Source of the DNA: Anaerolineae bacterium
Lineage (GTDB): Bacteria > Chloroflexota > Anaerolineae > Promineifilales > Promineifilaceae
Length of the DNA: 64,000 nucleotides
Assembly (NCBI GenBank): GCA_023382655.1
Contig: JAHDWK010000017.1
Coordinates: 1 to 64,000 of the forward strand
Reading direction: 5' to 3'
The translations under genes and the position numbers were made by a program. Below, one piece after another: positions 16,911 through 25,736 of the stretch (within the stretch, counting starts at the first letter, position 1; the number at the start of each line of letters is the position of its first letter). The notes under the pieces are model-generated. The model made no database searches, was not told where the DNA came from, and saw only the letters and a program-made list of their open reading frames with translations.

Positions 16911-18989
16911 TCAGGCCACGATGTGTAAATCGTGGCAGGCCCGAATAAATTCGGAGGCCGACCAGGCCTGATACCCTTTGCCCATCGGCCGACCGGTTGT
17001 GCCGTGTACCCATTCATTAAATTCCCATTCATTGAAGATGCCCAACTTGTTTAACTCCGTGAGGCGATATAACTCTTGCAACGCCAGATCGCGCAAACCT
17101 AATTTATTGATGAAGCGCACCCAATGGCCGCCAACAAACGGCCAGATGCCGCCATTGTGGTAATGGTGGGGCAAATTGAGCAGGTTGACGGTGTAGTAGG
17201 CGCGCCAATCTTTGTCACCGGCCGTGACTACAGGATAAAGATTGGCAATGGGGAAGGGTTCGTTGATGCCGACGCCCCATAAAAAGCGAAATGTCTGGCT
17301 GGCGTAGGGCGTGTCAATCACATCATAAAGGTAAGCCAGAATGTTGCCAAACGTGTCGCAGCGCCAGCTAAAGTCAAAGGGCGTGATCTGGGCAATGAGA
17401 TAACGGGCATCACCCAGCGAGAACTGATTTTCGGCAAATGAAATGGGCTGGTTGGCTTTGGGTCGGGTGGTAGGCCAGAAATTATCCACAATCTCTCGCT
17501 TGATCACTCTGGCCCAGCGGAAATAATCACCAGCGCGCTGTTCGTCACCGGACATTTGCAGCAGCCGGCCGAAGCTGATGTTGCAACGATACCAGAGTAC
17601 TTCGTCATACAGGACGTTGTAACTACGGCCGAACAGATCGGTCCAATCACCGGCTTCGGGAATTTCCAGCAGGGCATCATTGTTGCTATCGTGGGCGCTG
17701 AGCCAGTCCATGGTTTGCTGTAAGTGGCCCAGATAACGGCGTAAGAAGTCGTGGTCGCGGGTGTGCTGCACGTAGGCATTAAAGGCGAGAATGACCCACA
17801 TGCCACTGTCTACAGAGGCGATGCCGCCAACACCGGAGTAGTCCGGGCGCTGGTTGTCTATGCTGACGTTGGCCGGTATCTGCCCATTGGGCGAAATGTT
17901 TTCCAACAGGGTGATGAAGGTCTGGCGCTGACATTGGTGAATGTCGTCATCCTGGTTTTGCAGGGGCAATGAACCGAGGATGGTCAGCGCGCCATCGCGG
18001 GCCCAAACGCTGCGGTAATTTTCATCGGTGCCGATGACTTCGTTGTCCGTCAACGAACAGGCGGAGAAGCCCTGGGGGGTGATGTTGCGCTTGAGGGCTT
18101 CGATGGCTTTGTGGTAGCCCTGGCGGATAAAAGCGAGTTGGTCGGGGGTGAGGTGTTCGATCTCTTCACCGCCGGAGGTGCGTATCGTGTCATAGAGTTC
18201 GTTTGGGGCGACCGATTGTTCGTCCTGGTCAATGGTCTGGATAACGCGGTAATGTTGTAAACCGGCCAAAACAGCATGGGCGCAGACCTGGTGAGGTGGG
18301 GCGATGTAGTGGTCACGGCCGTGTACCAATTCCAACAGTTCTGGCTGGGCGTTGCCGGGAATGATGCCTTGCGCCCCTTTCAGCACAAACATGGCGCTGT
18401 CGTTGCCGCTATCACCGGCTACCAGCAGTTGGCCCGTGGGGATGGATAAATGATGCAACAGCCAGCGCAGCGCGTTGCCCTTGTTGGCCCATTTGGGTAA
18501 GATGTCCAGGTGACGGCCGTGGGAATAGACGATATGCGCTTCCAGGCCGGCCTGTTCCAGCGTGTTCTGGACAGCGTCTATCTCTTCTGGAGTAGCGTCA
18601 TCAAAATACCAGCTAGACTTGTAGGCATTTTGATAATGGGCCGGCTGGGCGATGATGCTAAAAGGGAGTTGGGTTATGAGTTGTTCTACCTGCTCCCGTT
18701 GCCAACCCTCTTCCAAAATTTCAGCAAACTCCTTGAGGACGGCATTGGCCCGGCAGTCGTAAACAGAAGTGCCAACGCCGCTAATGATGTAATCGGATGA
18801 GGGCAGGAGATGTTGCCGGATAAGCTGTTGAACGTCAGGGAGGAGGCGGCCGGTATTATAACAGAGGTACGGCCGTGTTGCTTCTGGTAATTGTTCCCAA
18901 ATTTTCTTGAATTGCCGGGTGGCGGTCGTGTCGCCTAAGAGGGTGCCATCTAAATCCGACGAAAAAAACCGGATCGGTATAGATTCCAA
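16911..18989 (-). CDS. Fusion of sucrose-phosphatase-like HAD domain and an (alpha/alpha)6 glycosidase
   Basis: 692 residues from a TTG start at 18989, supported by AAGGAG five bases upstream. The N-terminal 250 residues are a HAD IIB phosphatase: SSDLDGTLLGD (motif I), YNTGR (motif II), K190-region NKGNALRWLL and VAGDSGNDSAMF (motif IV). This matches sucrose-6F-phosphate phosphatase. From about residue 290 an all-helical glycosidase follows, with SVWARDGALT, SVDSGMWVIL, EAGDWTDLFG and NGGIWPFVGG. This resembles neutral/alkaline invertase (GH100) or amylo-1,6-glucosidase. The fusion would place sucrose release and an alpha-glycosidase in one chain. Confidence 0.83.
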   Translation of the reverse strand: MESIPIRFFSSDLDGTLLGDTTATRQFKKIWEQLPEATRPYLCYNTGRLLPDVQQLIRQHLLPSSDYIISGVGTSVYDCRANAVLKEFAEILEEGWQREQVEQLITQLPFSIIAQPAHYQNAYKSSWYFDDATPEEIDAVQNTLEQAGLEAHIVYSHGRHLDILPKWANKGNALRWLLHHLSIPTGQLLVAGDSGNDSAMFVLKGAQGIIPGNAQPELLELVHGRDHYIAPPHQVCAHAVLAGLQHYRVIQTIDQDEQSVAPNELYDTIRTSGGEEIEHLTPDQLAFIRQGYHKAIEALKRNITPQGFSACSLTDNEVIGTDENYRSVWARDGALTILGSLPLQNQDDDIHQCQRQTFITLLENISPNGQIPANVSIDNQRPDYSGVGGIASVDSGMWVILAFNAYVQHTRDHDFLRRYLGHLQQTMDWLSAHDSNNDALLEIPEAGDWTDLFGRSYNVLYDEVLWYRCNISFGRLLQMSGDEQRAGDYFRWARVIKREIVDNFWPTTRPKANQPISFAENQFSLGDARYLIAQITPFDFSWRCDTFGNILAYLYDVIDTPYASQTFRFLWGVGINEPFPIANLYPVVTAGDKDWRAYYTVNLLNLPHHYHNGGIWPFVGGHWVRFINKLGLRDLALQELYRLTELNKLGIFNEWEFNEWVHGTTGRPMGKGYQAWSASEFIRACHDLHIVA

Positions 18990-19066
18990 AATATCTCCTT
19001 TTGTGTGTCTTTTTCTTATCGCAGGGGCTTGATTGTAGCAGGAAAACGGCCGTTGTTCATATCCGC

Positions 19067-19771
19067 TTATTTTTTCAGGACGGTATAAAGGCTCAAGTCG
19101 CCCTCACGGCCGTCGCTCTGAAACTGTTGCCCAATGGTCAGTCCTACGCTGGCAGCCAAACTCGTCATTTCAGCTTTGTCCAGGTGGCAGGCGTAGCGGT
19201 AGGCGAAGTCGCCACGCTGCCAGGTGAGCAGGTAATCACCTGGCTCCATGTCTTCCGAGGACAGGCCAATTTCCGACCAGGGGCGGATTTTGCGCTGCTG
19301 CCGGGGGTTGGTGGCAAACTGCCAGGTGGAGACGAAGAGACGGCCGTTCTCCCCCAACCGCTCACCCATCGCCGCCAACAACTGCCGCCGGTTATCTCGC
19401 CCTGGAATATGGTGCAGCACCGCCAGGCAGACGATAGCATCAAACTGTCCCAAGCCATCCAGGCAGTCGGGTTCGGTCAGGTCACGGCCGTAAAACGCCC
19501 CCGCTACCTGCGCCCGCGCCACGTCCAGCAGCCCCCCGCTGAAATCCACACCCACGTATGCGCCGACGGCCTGATGCTGCTGTGCGTATTGACCGAAACG
19601 GCCGTTGCCGCAGCCCACATCTAGCAAGCGCGGGCAGGGTTGGGGCAGCAGTTCCCGCACCTTGGTAAAACCGGGATTGATCCTCTGACGCGATTGCGAA
19701 AAATCGGCCGCGTTCGCCTCATAAAAGTGGCGGTTGAGGGTCAGCAACTTTTGCACGATTTCGAGGCGCAT
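19067..19771 (-). CDS. SAM-dependent methyltransferase, Trm9/ALKBH8-like
   Basis: 234 residues from the ATG at 19771 (MRLEIVQKLL). A longer in-frame start at 19837 has no homologous look. Motif I is LLDVGCGNGRFG, then VGVDFSGGLL, and the motif IV region is DAIVCLAVLHHI. The downstream region FVSTWQF, RPWSEIG and GDYLLTWQ resembles the Trm9/ALKBH8 methyltransferases that finish wobble uridine modification. In bacteria related proteins are mostly uncharacterised. The nearest genes give no further hint. Five ACGGCCGT copies lie in or just after the gene. Confidence 0.85.
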   Translation of the reverse strand: MRLEIVQKLLTLNRHFYEANAADFSQSRQRINPGFTKVRELLPQPCPRLLDVGCGNGRFGQYAQQHQAVGAYVGVDFSGGLLDVARAQVAGAFYGRDLTEPDCLDGLGQFDAIVCLAVLHHIPGRDNRRQLLAAMGERLGENGRLFVSTWQFATNPRQQRKIRPWSEIGLSSEDMEPGDYLLTWQRGDFAYRYACHLDKAEMTSLAASVGLTIGQQFQSDGREGDLSLYTVLKK

Positions 19772-19860
19772 GATGTTTAGTGTACCACAGTGGACCATAA
19801 GCAGGGCAGGCTTAAAATCTCTACTTGTCCGCAGCAATTCTCAATTTACCGAGAGCGGAC

Positions 19861-19959
19861 GATTAAAATCGCGCCTATAAAAGGCAAAGCCCACCTTCGT
19901 GGGCTGGATGCAAGTCAGCGAAGGCCGACTTTGCTTTCTGTTGCTGCGATTTCAATCGC
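19861..19959. repeat. Multi-branched hairpin element in divergent spacer
   Basis: An outer stem (GATTAAAATCGC at 19861 with GCGATTTCAATC near 19946) encloses a second stem (GCAAAG with CTTTGC at 19930-19935). Inside these sit two hairpins: GCCCACCTTCGTGGGC and GTCAGCGAAGGCCGAC. This nested, two-armed fold differs from the simple palindromes elsewhere in the window. The spacer 19772-20062 lies between divergent genes and holds no gene that I can support. Confidence 0.7.
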
Positions 19960-20062
19960 CCGATTATGTCAGATTTAGAATTACTGACTTGTTTGGGGTG
20001 CGCTTGACACGCCAACGGCCGTCACTATACTTTTGCCTCACTATTGGCACAGAGGTATCTTT

Positions 20063-22927
20063 TTGATTGACCGTTTTTTCAGGCATAAAAACATCCCCTG
20101 GCTCTGGCTCATTCTCGCAGTGGCCTTGTTTGTGCGCCTCTACCGTTTGAGCAGTGCCCCCCCCGGTATCAGCGGCGATGAAATGTTTAACGCGGTGGAT
20201 GCTGCCCAGATTAACTGGCGTAACTTACCCGTTTATTTTGAGGGCAACAACGGCCGTGAAGCCCTCTTCTTCTACCTGATGGCCCTCTCCACCTGGCTGC
20301 TGGGGCCAACGATTTTTGCCCTGCGTTTACCGGCTGCCCTGCTAGGCGTTGGCTCTGTCTTGCTGGCTTATGGGCTGGGGCGTGACGCTTTTCACCGGCA
20401 TGTAGGTTTATTAGCGGCGGGGCTAACGGCCGTTTCCCTCTGGCCCATCATGGAATCACGCTGGGCTTTACGGGCCGTCAGCCTCACCTTTTGCACCACC
20501 CTGACCGTTTTTTTAATGATGCGTGGCTGGCAAAACGGCCGTCGCCGCGATTGGCTGCTCGGTGGTGTAGCTCTCGGCCTGACCATGTACACCTACATCC
20601 CCAGCCGTGTTTTCCCTGCCGTCATTCTTATCTGGCTTGTCTGGCTGTGGTGGTTCGACTCCCCTCGACTGCGCCAACAATGGCAAAATATAGCCCTCAG
20701 CCTGCTCATGGCCCTCCTCGTCTTCGTACCCTATGGCCTCTACATGCAGCAGAATCCCGAAAAAGTCAACCAACGCATCAGCGGCCTCACGGTGGCCCTG
20801 GAAGATGCCCTTGAGGACGGCCAATGGGACGCGCTAGGCCAATCCATCACCGCCACCCTCAAAACCTTCACCTGGCAAGGCGACACCGACTGGCGTTACC
20901 ACCTCTCTGGCCAGCCCATTTTTGACCCCATCACCGGCCTCTTTTTCTATAGTGGTTTTGCCCTTTGTCTGTGGTTCGCCTTCAAAAGAGACGGGAGACC
21001 GGAGAGTGCATCTCCCGTGGAGAGTGCATCTGCACCCTCCACCCAGCCCAATTACGCCCTCGTCCTCATCTGGCTTGCCGCCATGCTCGGCCCCAACCTG
21101 ATCATAGATGACAAACCGTCCTTCCTGCGGGCGGCGGGGGCCATTGTGCCCATTTATCTGATCACGGCCGTCGCCCTTCACACCTTTGCCCGCCAACTCA
21201 GCCACAAATGGCCGCGCCTCACGCCTATCATGCCGGTGGTTGCGGTCATTGCCTTTAGTCTCATTCTGGTGCGCAGTTGGCACGATTACTTTGATGTGTG
21301 GCGCAGCAACCCCGAAGTACGTCACATCTATCAGGCCGAGTTAGTCCAAATCAGCCAGTATTTAGAGCAAAACCCACCGCCACCAGAGACACGCCTCTTT
21401 ATTGGCCGTTCTTACGCCCACGACGGTGCTCCCCAAACCTGGAAATATTACAGTGACCGTTCGATTAACTGGTTTGTACCTGAACAAAGCTTCCCCACTG
21501 TGCCCGGCAATACCTGGTTCTTTGTGCTGGACGAGGAACCGGCCGTGCCCGAACTGTTTGCCCAACTGCCTTTGCAAACGACCGCTACCATCACCTATCC
21601 TGACGGCCAACCCGTCGCCACCCTCTACAAAGGGGTGGGGCCTGGCGAAAGGGTAGTGGAACAAACGGCCGTAAACCTCCGCTTCCAACAGGCTCCTACC
21701 CTCATCGGCTACGACTTGCCCGATGATCTTTACCGGGGCGACAGCCTCACCCTCATTACCACCTGGCAAATTCCCCCAGAACTACCTCGCCTGCCCAACC
21801 AACTCATCTTTATCCAACTCGAACTAGAAGACGAAAACGGCAACATCTGGGCCAAAGCCGATAGTATACTTGGCTACCCCCAGGCAAGCTGGCAGCCACA
21901 CGACACTTTCATCCAACTTCTGACACTGGACATCCCCGAAGGGATGCTGCCCGGCAACAGCTACCTCCGCTTTACGCTGCACGACGGGCGGGGCAATATC
22001 TACGGCCGTCTGAACGATAACGATACGGCCGGCCGTTTAGGCCCACACCTCATCCGCAGCCGTCCCCTCGCCAACTTCCAATTGCCGCCCGACATACTGC
22101 TCTTTGACGATACACTTGCCCTGCAAAGTGCGGACTTTAGCACCCTGTTAGCTCCCGGTCTGCCCCTCAACATTGCCCTGAATTGGGTAGCCATCCAGCA
22201 GCCAACGGCCGATTACCAGATAGAATTTCAGCTTTGGCTGCCGGATGCGGCTGAACCCTATCTCACGCAGCAATCAGCTATCTGGGCCGATCTGTATCCC
22301 TCGTCACAATGGCAGGCCAATGAGCAAGTGAGCAGTTTCCATCACTTTATTATTCCCCTAGACATTCCGACAACGGCCGCTCCCGAACTGCGCCTGCAAC
22401 TTTTAACGCCCACCGGCAACCCCGCCCCGATCACCCAGGGCGACAACACATTAGCCGAGATGACCTTGAGCCTACGTGACCATCTTTTTGAACCACCGCC
22501 CATTAGCCAACCTCTGACCGCCGAATTTGGCGATTCCATTCAGCTACTCGGCTATGATGTAGACACCAGCCGCGCCACAAGCCATGGCGAGATTCACCTC
22601 ACCTTGTACTGGCAGGCTGTGACCACGCCACCGGATCATTACACCGTTTTTAACCATGTGACAGGGGCCGATGGGCAAATTGTGGGGCAGTTTGATGGCC
22701 CCCCATCGGGTGATGCCTGGCTCACCGGCGCCTGGCTGCCCGGCGAAGTGGTAATTGATCAGCGCACCATTCACCTGCACCCTAATCTGGCGGGCGGCTC
22801 TTACAATCTCCTCGTGGGTTTGTATAAGGCCTCAGACGGTCAACGCCTGCCCGTCAGTCTGGCTGGGCAGCGGCAAGAGAATGATCAACTGGTCTTAACG
22901 GCCGTCACCATTCCCCCCACCCCTTAA
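20063..22927 (+). CDS. GT39/ArnT-type membrane glycosyltransferase with long C-terminal domain
   Basis: The start chosen is TTG at 20063, because AGAGG at 20051-20055 gives good spacing. A TTG at 20033 has none. About 954 residues. The first 430 hold some ten membrane helices of the GT-C fold, with the catalytic loop acidic pattern PPGISGDE after the first helix. The remaining 500 residues are extracytoplasmic and beta-rich, with duplicated segments such as IQLELEDENGNIWAKADS and INLTLYWQAVTT-like strands. The family uses polyprenyl-phosphate sugars to glycosylate proteins or lipids outside the membrane. A paired-hairpin element (20990-21042) is translated in frame between TM8-9 and NYALVL. 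Confidence 0.85.
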   Translation: MIDRFFRHKNIPWLWLILAVALFVRLYRLSSAPPGISGDEMFNAVDAAQINWRNLPVYFEGNNGREALFFYLMALSTWLLGPTIFALRLPAALLGVGSVLLAYGLGRDAFHRHVGLLAAGLTAVSLWPIMESRWALRAVSLTFCTTLTVFLMMRGWQNGRRRDWLLGGVALGLTMYTYIPSRVFPAVILIWLVWLWWFDSPRLRQQWQNIALSLLMALLVFVPYGLYMQQNPEKVNQRISGLTVALEDALEDGQWDALGQSITATLKTFTWQGDTDWRYHLSGQPIFDPITGLFFYSGFALCLWFAFKRDGRPESASPVESASAPSTQPNYALVLIWLAAMLGPNLIIDDKPSFLRAAGAIVPIYLITAVALHTFARQLSHKWPRLTPIMPVVAVIAFSLILVRSWHDYFDVWRSNPEVRHIYQAELVQISQYLEQNPPPPETRLFIGRSYAHDGAPQTWKYYSDRSINWFVPEQSFPTVPGNTWFFVLDEEPAVPELFAQLPLQTTATITYPDGQPVATLYKGVGPGERVVEQTAVNLRFQQAPTLIGYDLPDDLYRGDSLTLITTWQIPPELPRLPNQLIFIQLELEDENGNIWAKADSILGYPQASWQPHDTFIQLLTLDIPEGMLPGNSYLRFTLHDGRGNIYGRLNDNDTAGRLGPHLIRSRPLANFQLPPDILLFDDTLALQSADFSTLLAPGLPLNIALNWVAIQQPTADYQIEFQLWLPDAAEPYLTQQSAIWADLYPSSQWQANEQVSSFHHFIIPLDIPTTAAPELRLQLLTPTGNPAPITQGDNTLAEMTLSLRDHLFEPPPISQPLTAEFGDSIQLLGYDVDTSRATSHGEIHLTLYWQAVTTPPDHYTVFNHVTGADGQIVGQFDGPPSGDAWLTGAWLPGEVVIDQRTIHLHPNLAGGSYNLLVGLYKASDGQRLPVSLAGQRQENDQLVLTAVTIPPTP
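20990..21042. repeat. Double-hairpin element inside the GT39 gene
   Basis: ACGGGAGA (20990-20997) pairs with TCTCCCGT (21011-21018). GGAGAGTGCA pairs with TGCACCCTCC with one mismatch. The two hairpins abut and are translated in frame as a Ser/Pro/Ala-rich loop. Confidence 0.6.
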
Positions 22928-22960
22928 ACCTGACAGGTCTGGGAAGACCTGTCAGGTTTG
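22926..22960. repeat. Palindromic element, CTGACAGGTCT family
   Basis: AAACCTGACAGGTCT and its inverted copy AGACCTGTCAGGTTT with a loop of five bases, between convergent genes at the 3' ends of both. Confidence 0.9.
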
Positions 22961-23161
22961 TTCACGGTTAGCTCTAATTCGCTGGCGGTTGGTGACAAAC
23001 CAGGCACGGCCGTCCGCCGCTTGCACCCACACTGCCGGGCTTTCGTGGCGGATGACTACGCCGGGAAGCCACACGCCATCGAGCAGGATTTCGACGGCCG
23101 TGCCCACCGCATACATCTCCGTTAACCGTTCCGCCAATCTCTCAATCTCCCCATTACTCAA
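22952..23161 (-). CDS. Small hypothetical protein (69 aa)
   Basis: No recognised domain. Residues 20-69 (GTAVEILLDGVWLPGVVIRHESPAVWVQAADGRAWFVTNRQRIR) look like a small SH3-like or Tudor-like beta barrel. The N-terminal MSNGEIERLAERL is encoded by part of a repeat array. Its start overlaps the stop of the TPR gene by four bases, so it is probably translated with that gene. The stop codon region runs into the palindrome. Real as a gene on the strength of the overlap and two ACGGCCGT copies, but unproven. Confidence 0.6.
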   Translation of the reverse strand: MSNGEIERLAERLTEMYAVGTAVEILLDGVWLPGVVIRHESPAVWVQAADGRAWFVTNRQRIRANREQT

Positions 23162-23176
23162 TTACCCAATCTCTGC
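23135..23176. repeat. CAATCTC/CAATTACC array at gene junction
   Basis: Units CTCAATCTCC and CTCAATTACCCAATCTC. The array spans the 3' end of the TPR gene and the start of the 69-residue gene, and supplies the last codons (LGN, stop) of the former. Confidence 0.7.
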
Positions 23177-24048
23177 AACCGTTCCCACCGTGCCGGTTCG
23201 CTTTTTACCAGCCATGCTTGTTGGGAGAGGTAAGTGTATGCCTGGGCGAAGTACGGCCGTGCCGCCTCCGCCTGCTCCAACGCCAACAAACATTCGCCCA
23301 ACTCTTCATAGACAAAACCGTCAGACGCCGCGCCTGTCGTTTCGATCTCGTGCAAAAGCGCCTGCTGCCTCGCCAACGCTTCATCCAGCCGACCCAAAGC
23401 GCGTAACACCCGGGCCACACTCCAATTCGCTATGCGAATGCTGGCGGCGTTATCAGGCTGGTGAGTCCGCCGCCAGATAACTGCTTCCTCGAATATCACC
23501 AACGCCTTGTCGTAATCGCCAGCGTCAAAATAGGTCCAGCCGATATTGTTCAGCAGCGAACCTTGCCAGCCCTTAGCCCGTTGGTCTGGCGAACGGCGCG
23601 CCTGTTCCAGGGCAAGCAGGTTCCACTGCAACTGCTCTTCGGGGCTGGCAGCGGCAATACCGAGCATATGGGCGGCGTCAATGGTGAAAAAGTCGGCAAC
23701 CACACCTGTTTGTCTGCCTAAATCGTAAGCCTGCTGGAAGAGGGTCACGGCCGTTGCCGCCTCCCCTGCCGAATTGTGTACCCGCCCCCGCTCTAGCAGA
23801 TAGCGCATCTGGGCAATGGGGAATGCGGGCGTCAATTTTGTTTTCACTTCATCCAGGATGGTGTGGGCTTCCGCAAAGTGGCCTTGCAGCCCTTCGGCGC
23901 GGGCGATTTGGGTGAGCAGTTCCAGATGATCACCGGCATCGCCAGACTGCACAGCCTGGGGCAGCAGTTCGCGGAAACGTACGGCCGTGCCCGCCGGATC
24001 GTTGTAGTCCCATAAGTCGGAAAGGTTGGGGAGGGATATTTCAGACAT
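23158..24048 (-). CDS. Tetratricopeptide-repeat protein
   Basis: 296 residues from the ATG at 24048. An earlier start at 24105 would only translate a repeat array. Helical pairs with TPR spacing are clear: LEQARRSPDQ...LLNNIGWTYFDAGDYDKALVIFEEAV and VARVLRALGRLDEALARQQALL, then YEELGECLLALEQAEAARPYFAQAY. There is no enzymatic domain, signal peptide or membrane helix. Similar to cytoplasmic TPR proteins that bind partners or sense peptides. The ribosome binding site is weak. The partner may be the 69-residue protein translated next. Confidence 0.82.
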   Translation of the reverse strand: MSEISLPNLSDLWDYNDPAGTAVRFRELLPQAVQSGDAGDHLELLTQIARAEGLQGHFAEAHTILDEVKTKLTPAFPIAQMRYLLERGRVHNSAGEAATAVTLFQQAYDLGRQTGVVADFFTIDAAHMLGIAAASPEEQLQWNLLALEQARRSPDQRAKGWQGSLLNNIGWTYFDAGDYDKALVIFEEAVIWRRTHQPDNAASIRIANWSVARVLRALGRLDEALARQQALLHEIETTGAASDGFVYEELGECLLALEQAEAARPYFAQAYTYLSQQAWLVKSEPARWERLQRLGN

Positions 24049-24059
24049 GGAGCCAAAAG

Positions 24060-24118
24060 CAATTGGGTAATTGGTAATTTGGCTCACCACTACCCAATTA
24101 CGCAATTACCTGATTACC
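24060..24118. repeat. AATTGGGTAATTGG palindromic array
   Basis: AATTGGGTAATTGGTAATTT (24061-24080) and inverted units TACCCAATTACGCAATTACC (24091-24110) fill the spacer between the fructosamine kinase and the TPR gene. Confidence 0.8.
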
Positions 24119-24119
24119 G

Positions 24120-24974
24120 TCAAAATCCAAACCGCCGCAGGATGGTATCCACCGATGACACATAACTACCGCCAAAGAGGTTGACGTGAACGAGCAGAGG
24201 GTAGAGGTTGTAGATGTCGCGGCGGGTCTCAAAAAAGCCGGACGGCAACGGCCGTAGCTCCTGATACCGCTTAAAAAATGGCTCGCCAAATGTGCCAAAG
24301 AGGGCGGTGAAGGCCAGTTCAATTTCGGGGTGGCCATAGTAGATGGCCGGGTCTACAAAGCCGGTGATGCGGTCACCGTCTGCCAGCACGTTGGTCGTCC
24401 ACACGTCGCCATGCAGCAGCGACGGCCGTGCCGGTTCTTGCAGCCACTCATCCAGCCGGGCGCAAAAATTCTCCAGCCGTCCCAGATAATTGACCGGCAG
24501 ACGGCTGTGCGCCGCTGCTTCCACCGCCATATACATCACCCGCCGTTCCCGAAAAAAGTCCAGCCAGTTGTTCATCCACTCATTCGGCTGGGTTAAACCG
24601 CCAATCAGCGTTTCCTGATTAAAGCCGTAGAGAGGCACACTCACCTCATGCAGCGCCGCCAGCAGTTCGGCGGCGTGCGCCTGGGCGCCGGGAGAAAACC
24701 GGCTGCCACCAGGCAGAAATTCCATGATGAGCAGGTGGTCGGCGCTGAACAGAACAGTGGGGACGGGCAGTGGGCTGTACTGGCGCAAATAACGCAGCAT
24801 CATCGCTTCAGTAGCCAGTTTGGGGTTAGGGCCGTCATCAAATTTGGCGGCTACCGTTTCGCCGTCGGCCAGGCGGATGCGGTAAACCTGCCCAATGCAG
24901 CCGCCATCGAGAGGGGTAATAGCTACGGGGTGTTGGCCGACGGCCGTTTCTATTTCAGTGCGTAAATCCAACAT
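24120..24974 (-). CDS. Fructosamine/ketosamine-3-kinase family protein
   Basis: 284 residues from the ATG at 24974 (MLDLRTEI). The fold is aminoglycoside-phosphotransferase-like. It contains the glycine-rich start GGCIGQVYRIRLADGETVAAKFD, the lysine of AAKF, the catalytic loop LLHGDVWTTNVL and the metal motif FVDPAIYYGHPE, all typical of the fructosamine kinase family (PF03881). Members repair glycated proteins by phosphorylating ketosamines. In bacteria the natural substrate is often a small glycated amine. Usual length for the family. It is followed in the same direction by the TPR gene. Confidence 0.9.
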   Translation of the reverse strand: MLDLRTEIETAVGQHPVAITPLDGGCIGQVYRIRLADGETVAAKFDDGPNPKLATEAMMLRYLRQYSPLPVPTVLFSADHLLIMEFLPGGSRFSPGAQAHAAELLAALHEVSVPLYGFNQETLIGGLTQPNEWMNNWLDFFRERRVMYMAVEAAAHSRLPVNYLGRLENFCARLDEWLQEPARPSLLHGDVWTTNVLADGDRITGFVDPAIYYGHPEIELAFTALFGTFGEPFFKRYQELRPLPSGFFETRRDIYNLYPLLVHVNLFGGSYVSSVDTILRRFGF

Positions 24975-25035
24975 GACTTTTTGTTTGGGCTGCGAATGAG
25001 ATGAATGACACAAATTTTATGGCCGCTCTTCCGGC

Positions 25036-25101
25036 CTCTCTGTGCCTCCGCGCCTCTGCGTTAGATCAGATCAATATTCTTCGCGTTCTTCGCGGATCTG
25101 T
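25036..25101. repeat. Short-unit repeat (CTCTGCG / CTTCGCG type)
   Basis: CTCTGTGCCTCCGCGCCTCT and CTTCGCGTTCTTCGCG are degenerate direct repeats of 8-9 bp units. The same CTTTGC-type units recur at 39436-39466. The upstream AATGACACAAATTTT matches the half-palindrome at 26652. Confidence 0.6.
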
Positions 25102-25736
25102 CACGGCTCGCGCACCGCTACATTATCAAAGGCTACCTGTATGGTTGGGTCAACAAAGGTGCCGGCGTCCAGAGCAATTTGCCCGGCAGCATAGGTGGCG
25201 TCCGTCACCTGCTGTACCAGGGTATCATTCACGTAAGCAGCCAGGTTGGGGCCGACGGCTTCAATGCGGATGCGGTTCACCACGTTTGACCCTGACAGAA
25301 TGGCGGGGTGAGGCGTCCAGTCATCCACAAAGCGCGTCCAGGTGCCGTCACCATTGCGGCGCTCAAAAATGTACGCACCACTACCGGTGAGTTCAAAGCG
25401 GTAAAAGCGGGCCGTATCCTGCATCCGAAAGAGCACGCCATAGCTGTTAGCGGGGTCGCCGGCTAACGGCCGTGCCTCCACTTCCAGCACAAAATCGGTG
25501 AAGGTCGGCTCCGGCAGGGTCACAAATTGCATGATATTGGCGGCGCTCAAATCGAGCAGTAATTGTTCGTTCACCACCGAACTGCGCCCCAACGCATCCC
25601 CTTCCATCACCCAGGGGCCCATTTCCCCACCCACAAACTGATCTTGAAACAGTAAATTGGCGTCGGCTTCCCCGCCCAACCGGGAACAACTGACCAGGAG
25701 GAAAAGCAAGACGGCCGTAGAGACATGTTTTATCAC
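25101..25736 (-). CDS. Lipoprotein with LamG/jelly-roll-like domain, copy 1
   Basis: 211 residues. A lipobox LLVSC gives a lipidated Cys17. The mature part begins LFQDQFVGG and has the beta pattern of concanavalin-like/DUF1080-type domains (FVLEVEARPL, YGVLFRMQD, RFYRFELTGSGAYIFER, NRIRIEAVGPNLAAYVND). Its closest relative visible here is the preceding gene, with which it overlaps by four bases, so the pair is a tandem duplication in one operon. Probably binds a carbohydrate or protein at the cell surface. No enzyme residues can be named. Confidence 0.75.
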   Translation of the reverse strand: MIKHVSTAVLLFLLVSCSRLGGEADANLLFQDQFVGGEMGPWVMEGDALGRSSVVNEQLLLDLSAANIMQFVTLPEPTFTDFVLEVEARPLAGDPANSYGVLFRMQDTARFYRFELTGSGAYIFERRNGDGTWTRFVDDWTPHPAILSGSNVVNRIRIEAVGPNLAAYVNDTLVQQVTDATYAAGQIALDAGTFVDPTIQVAFDNVAVREP

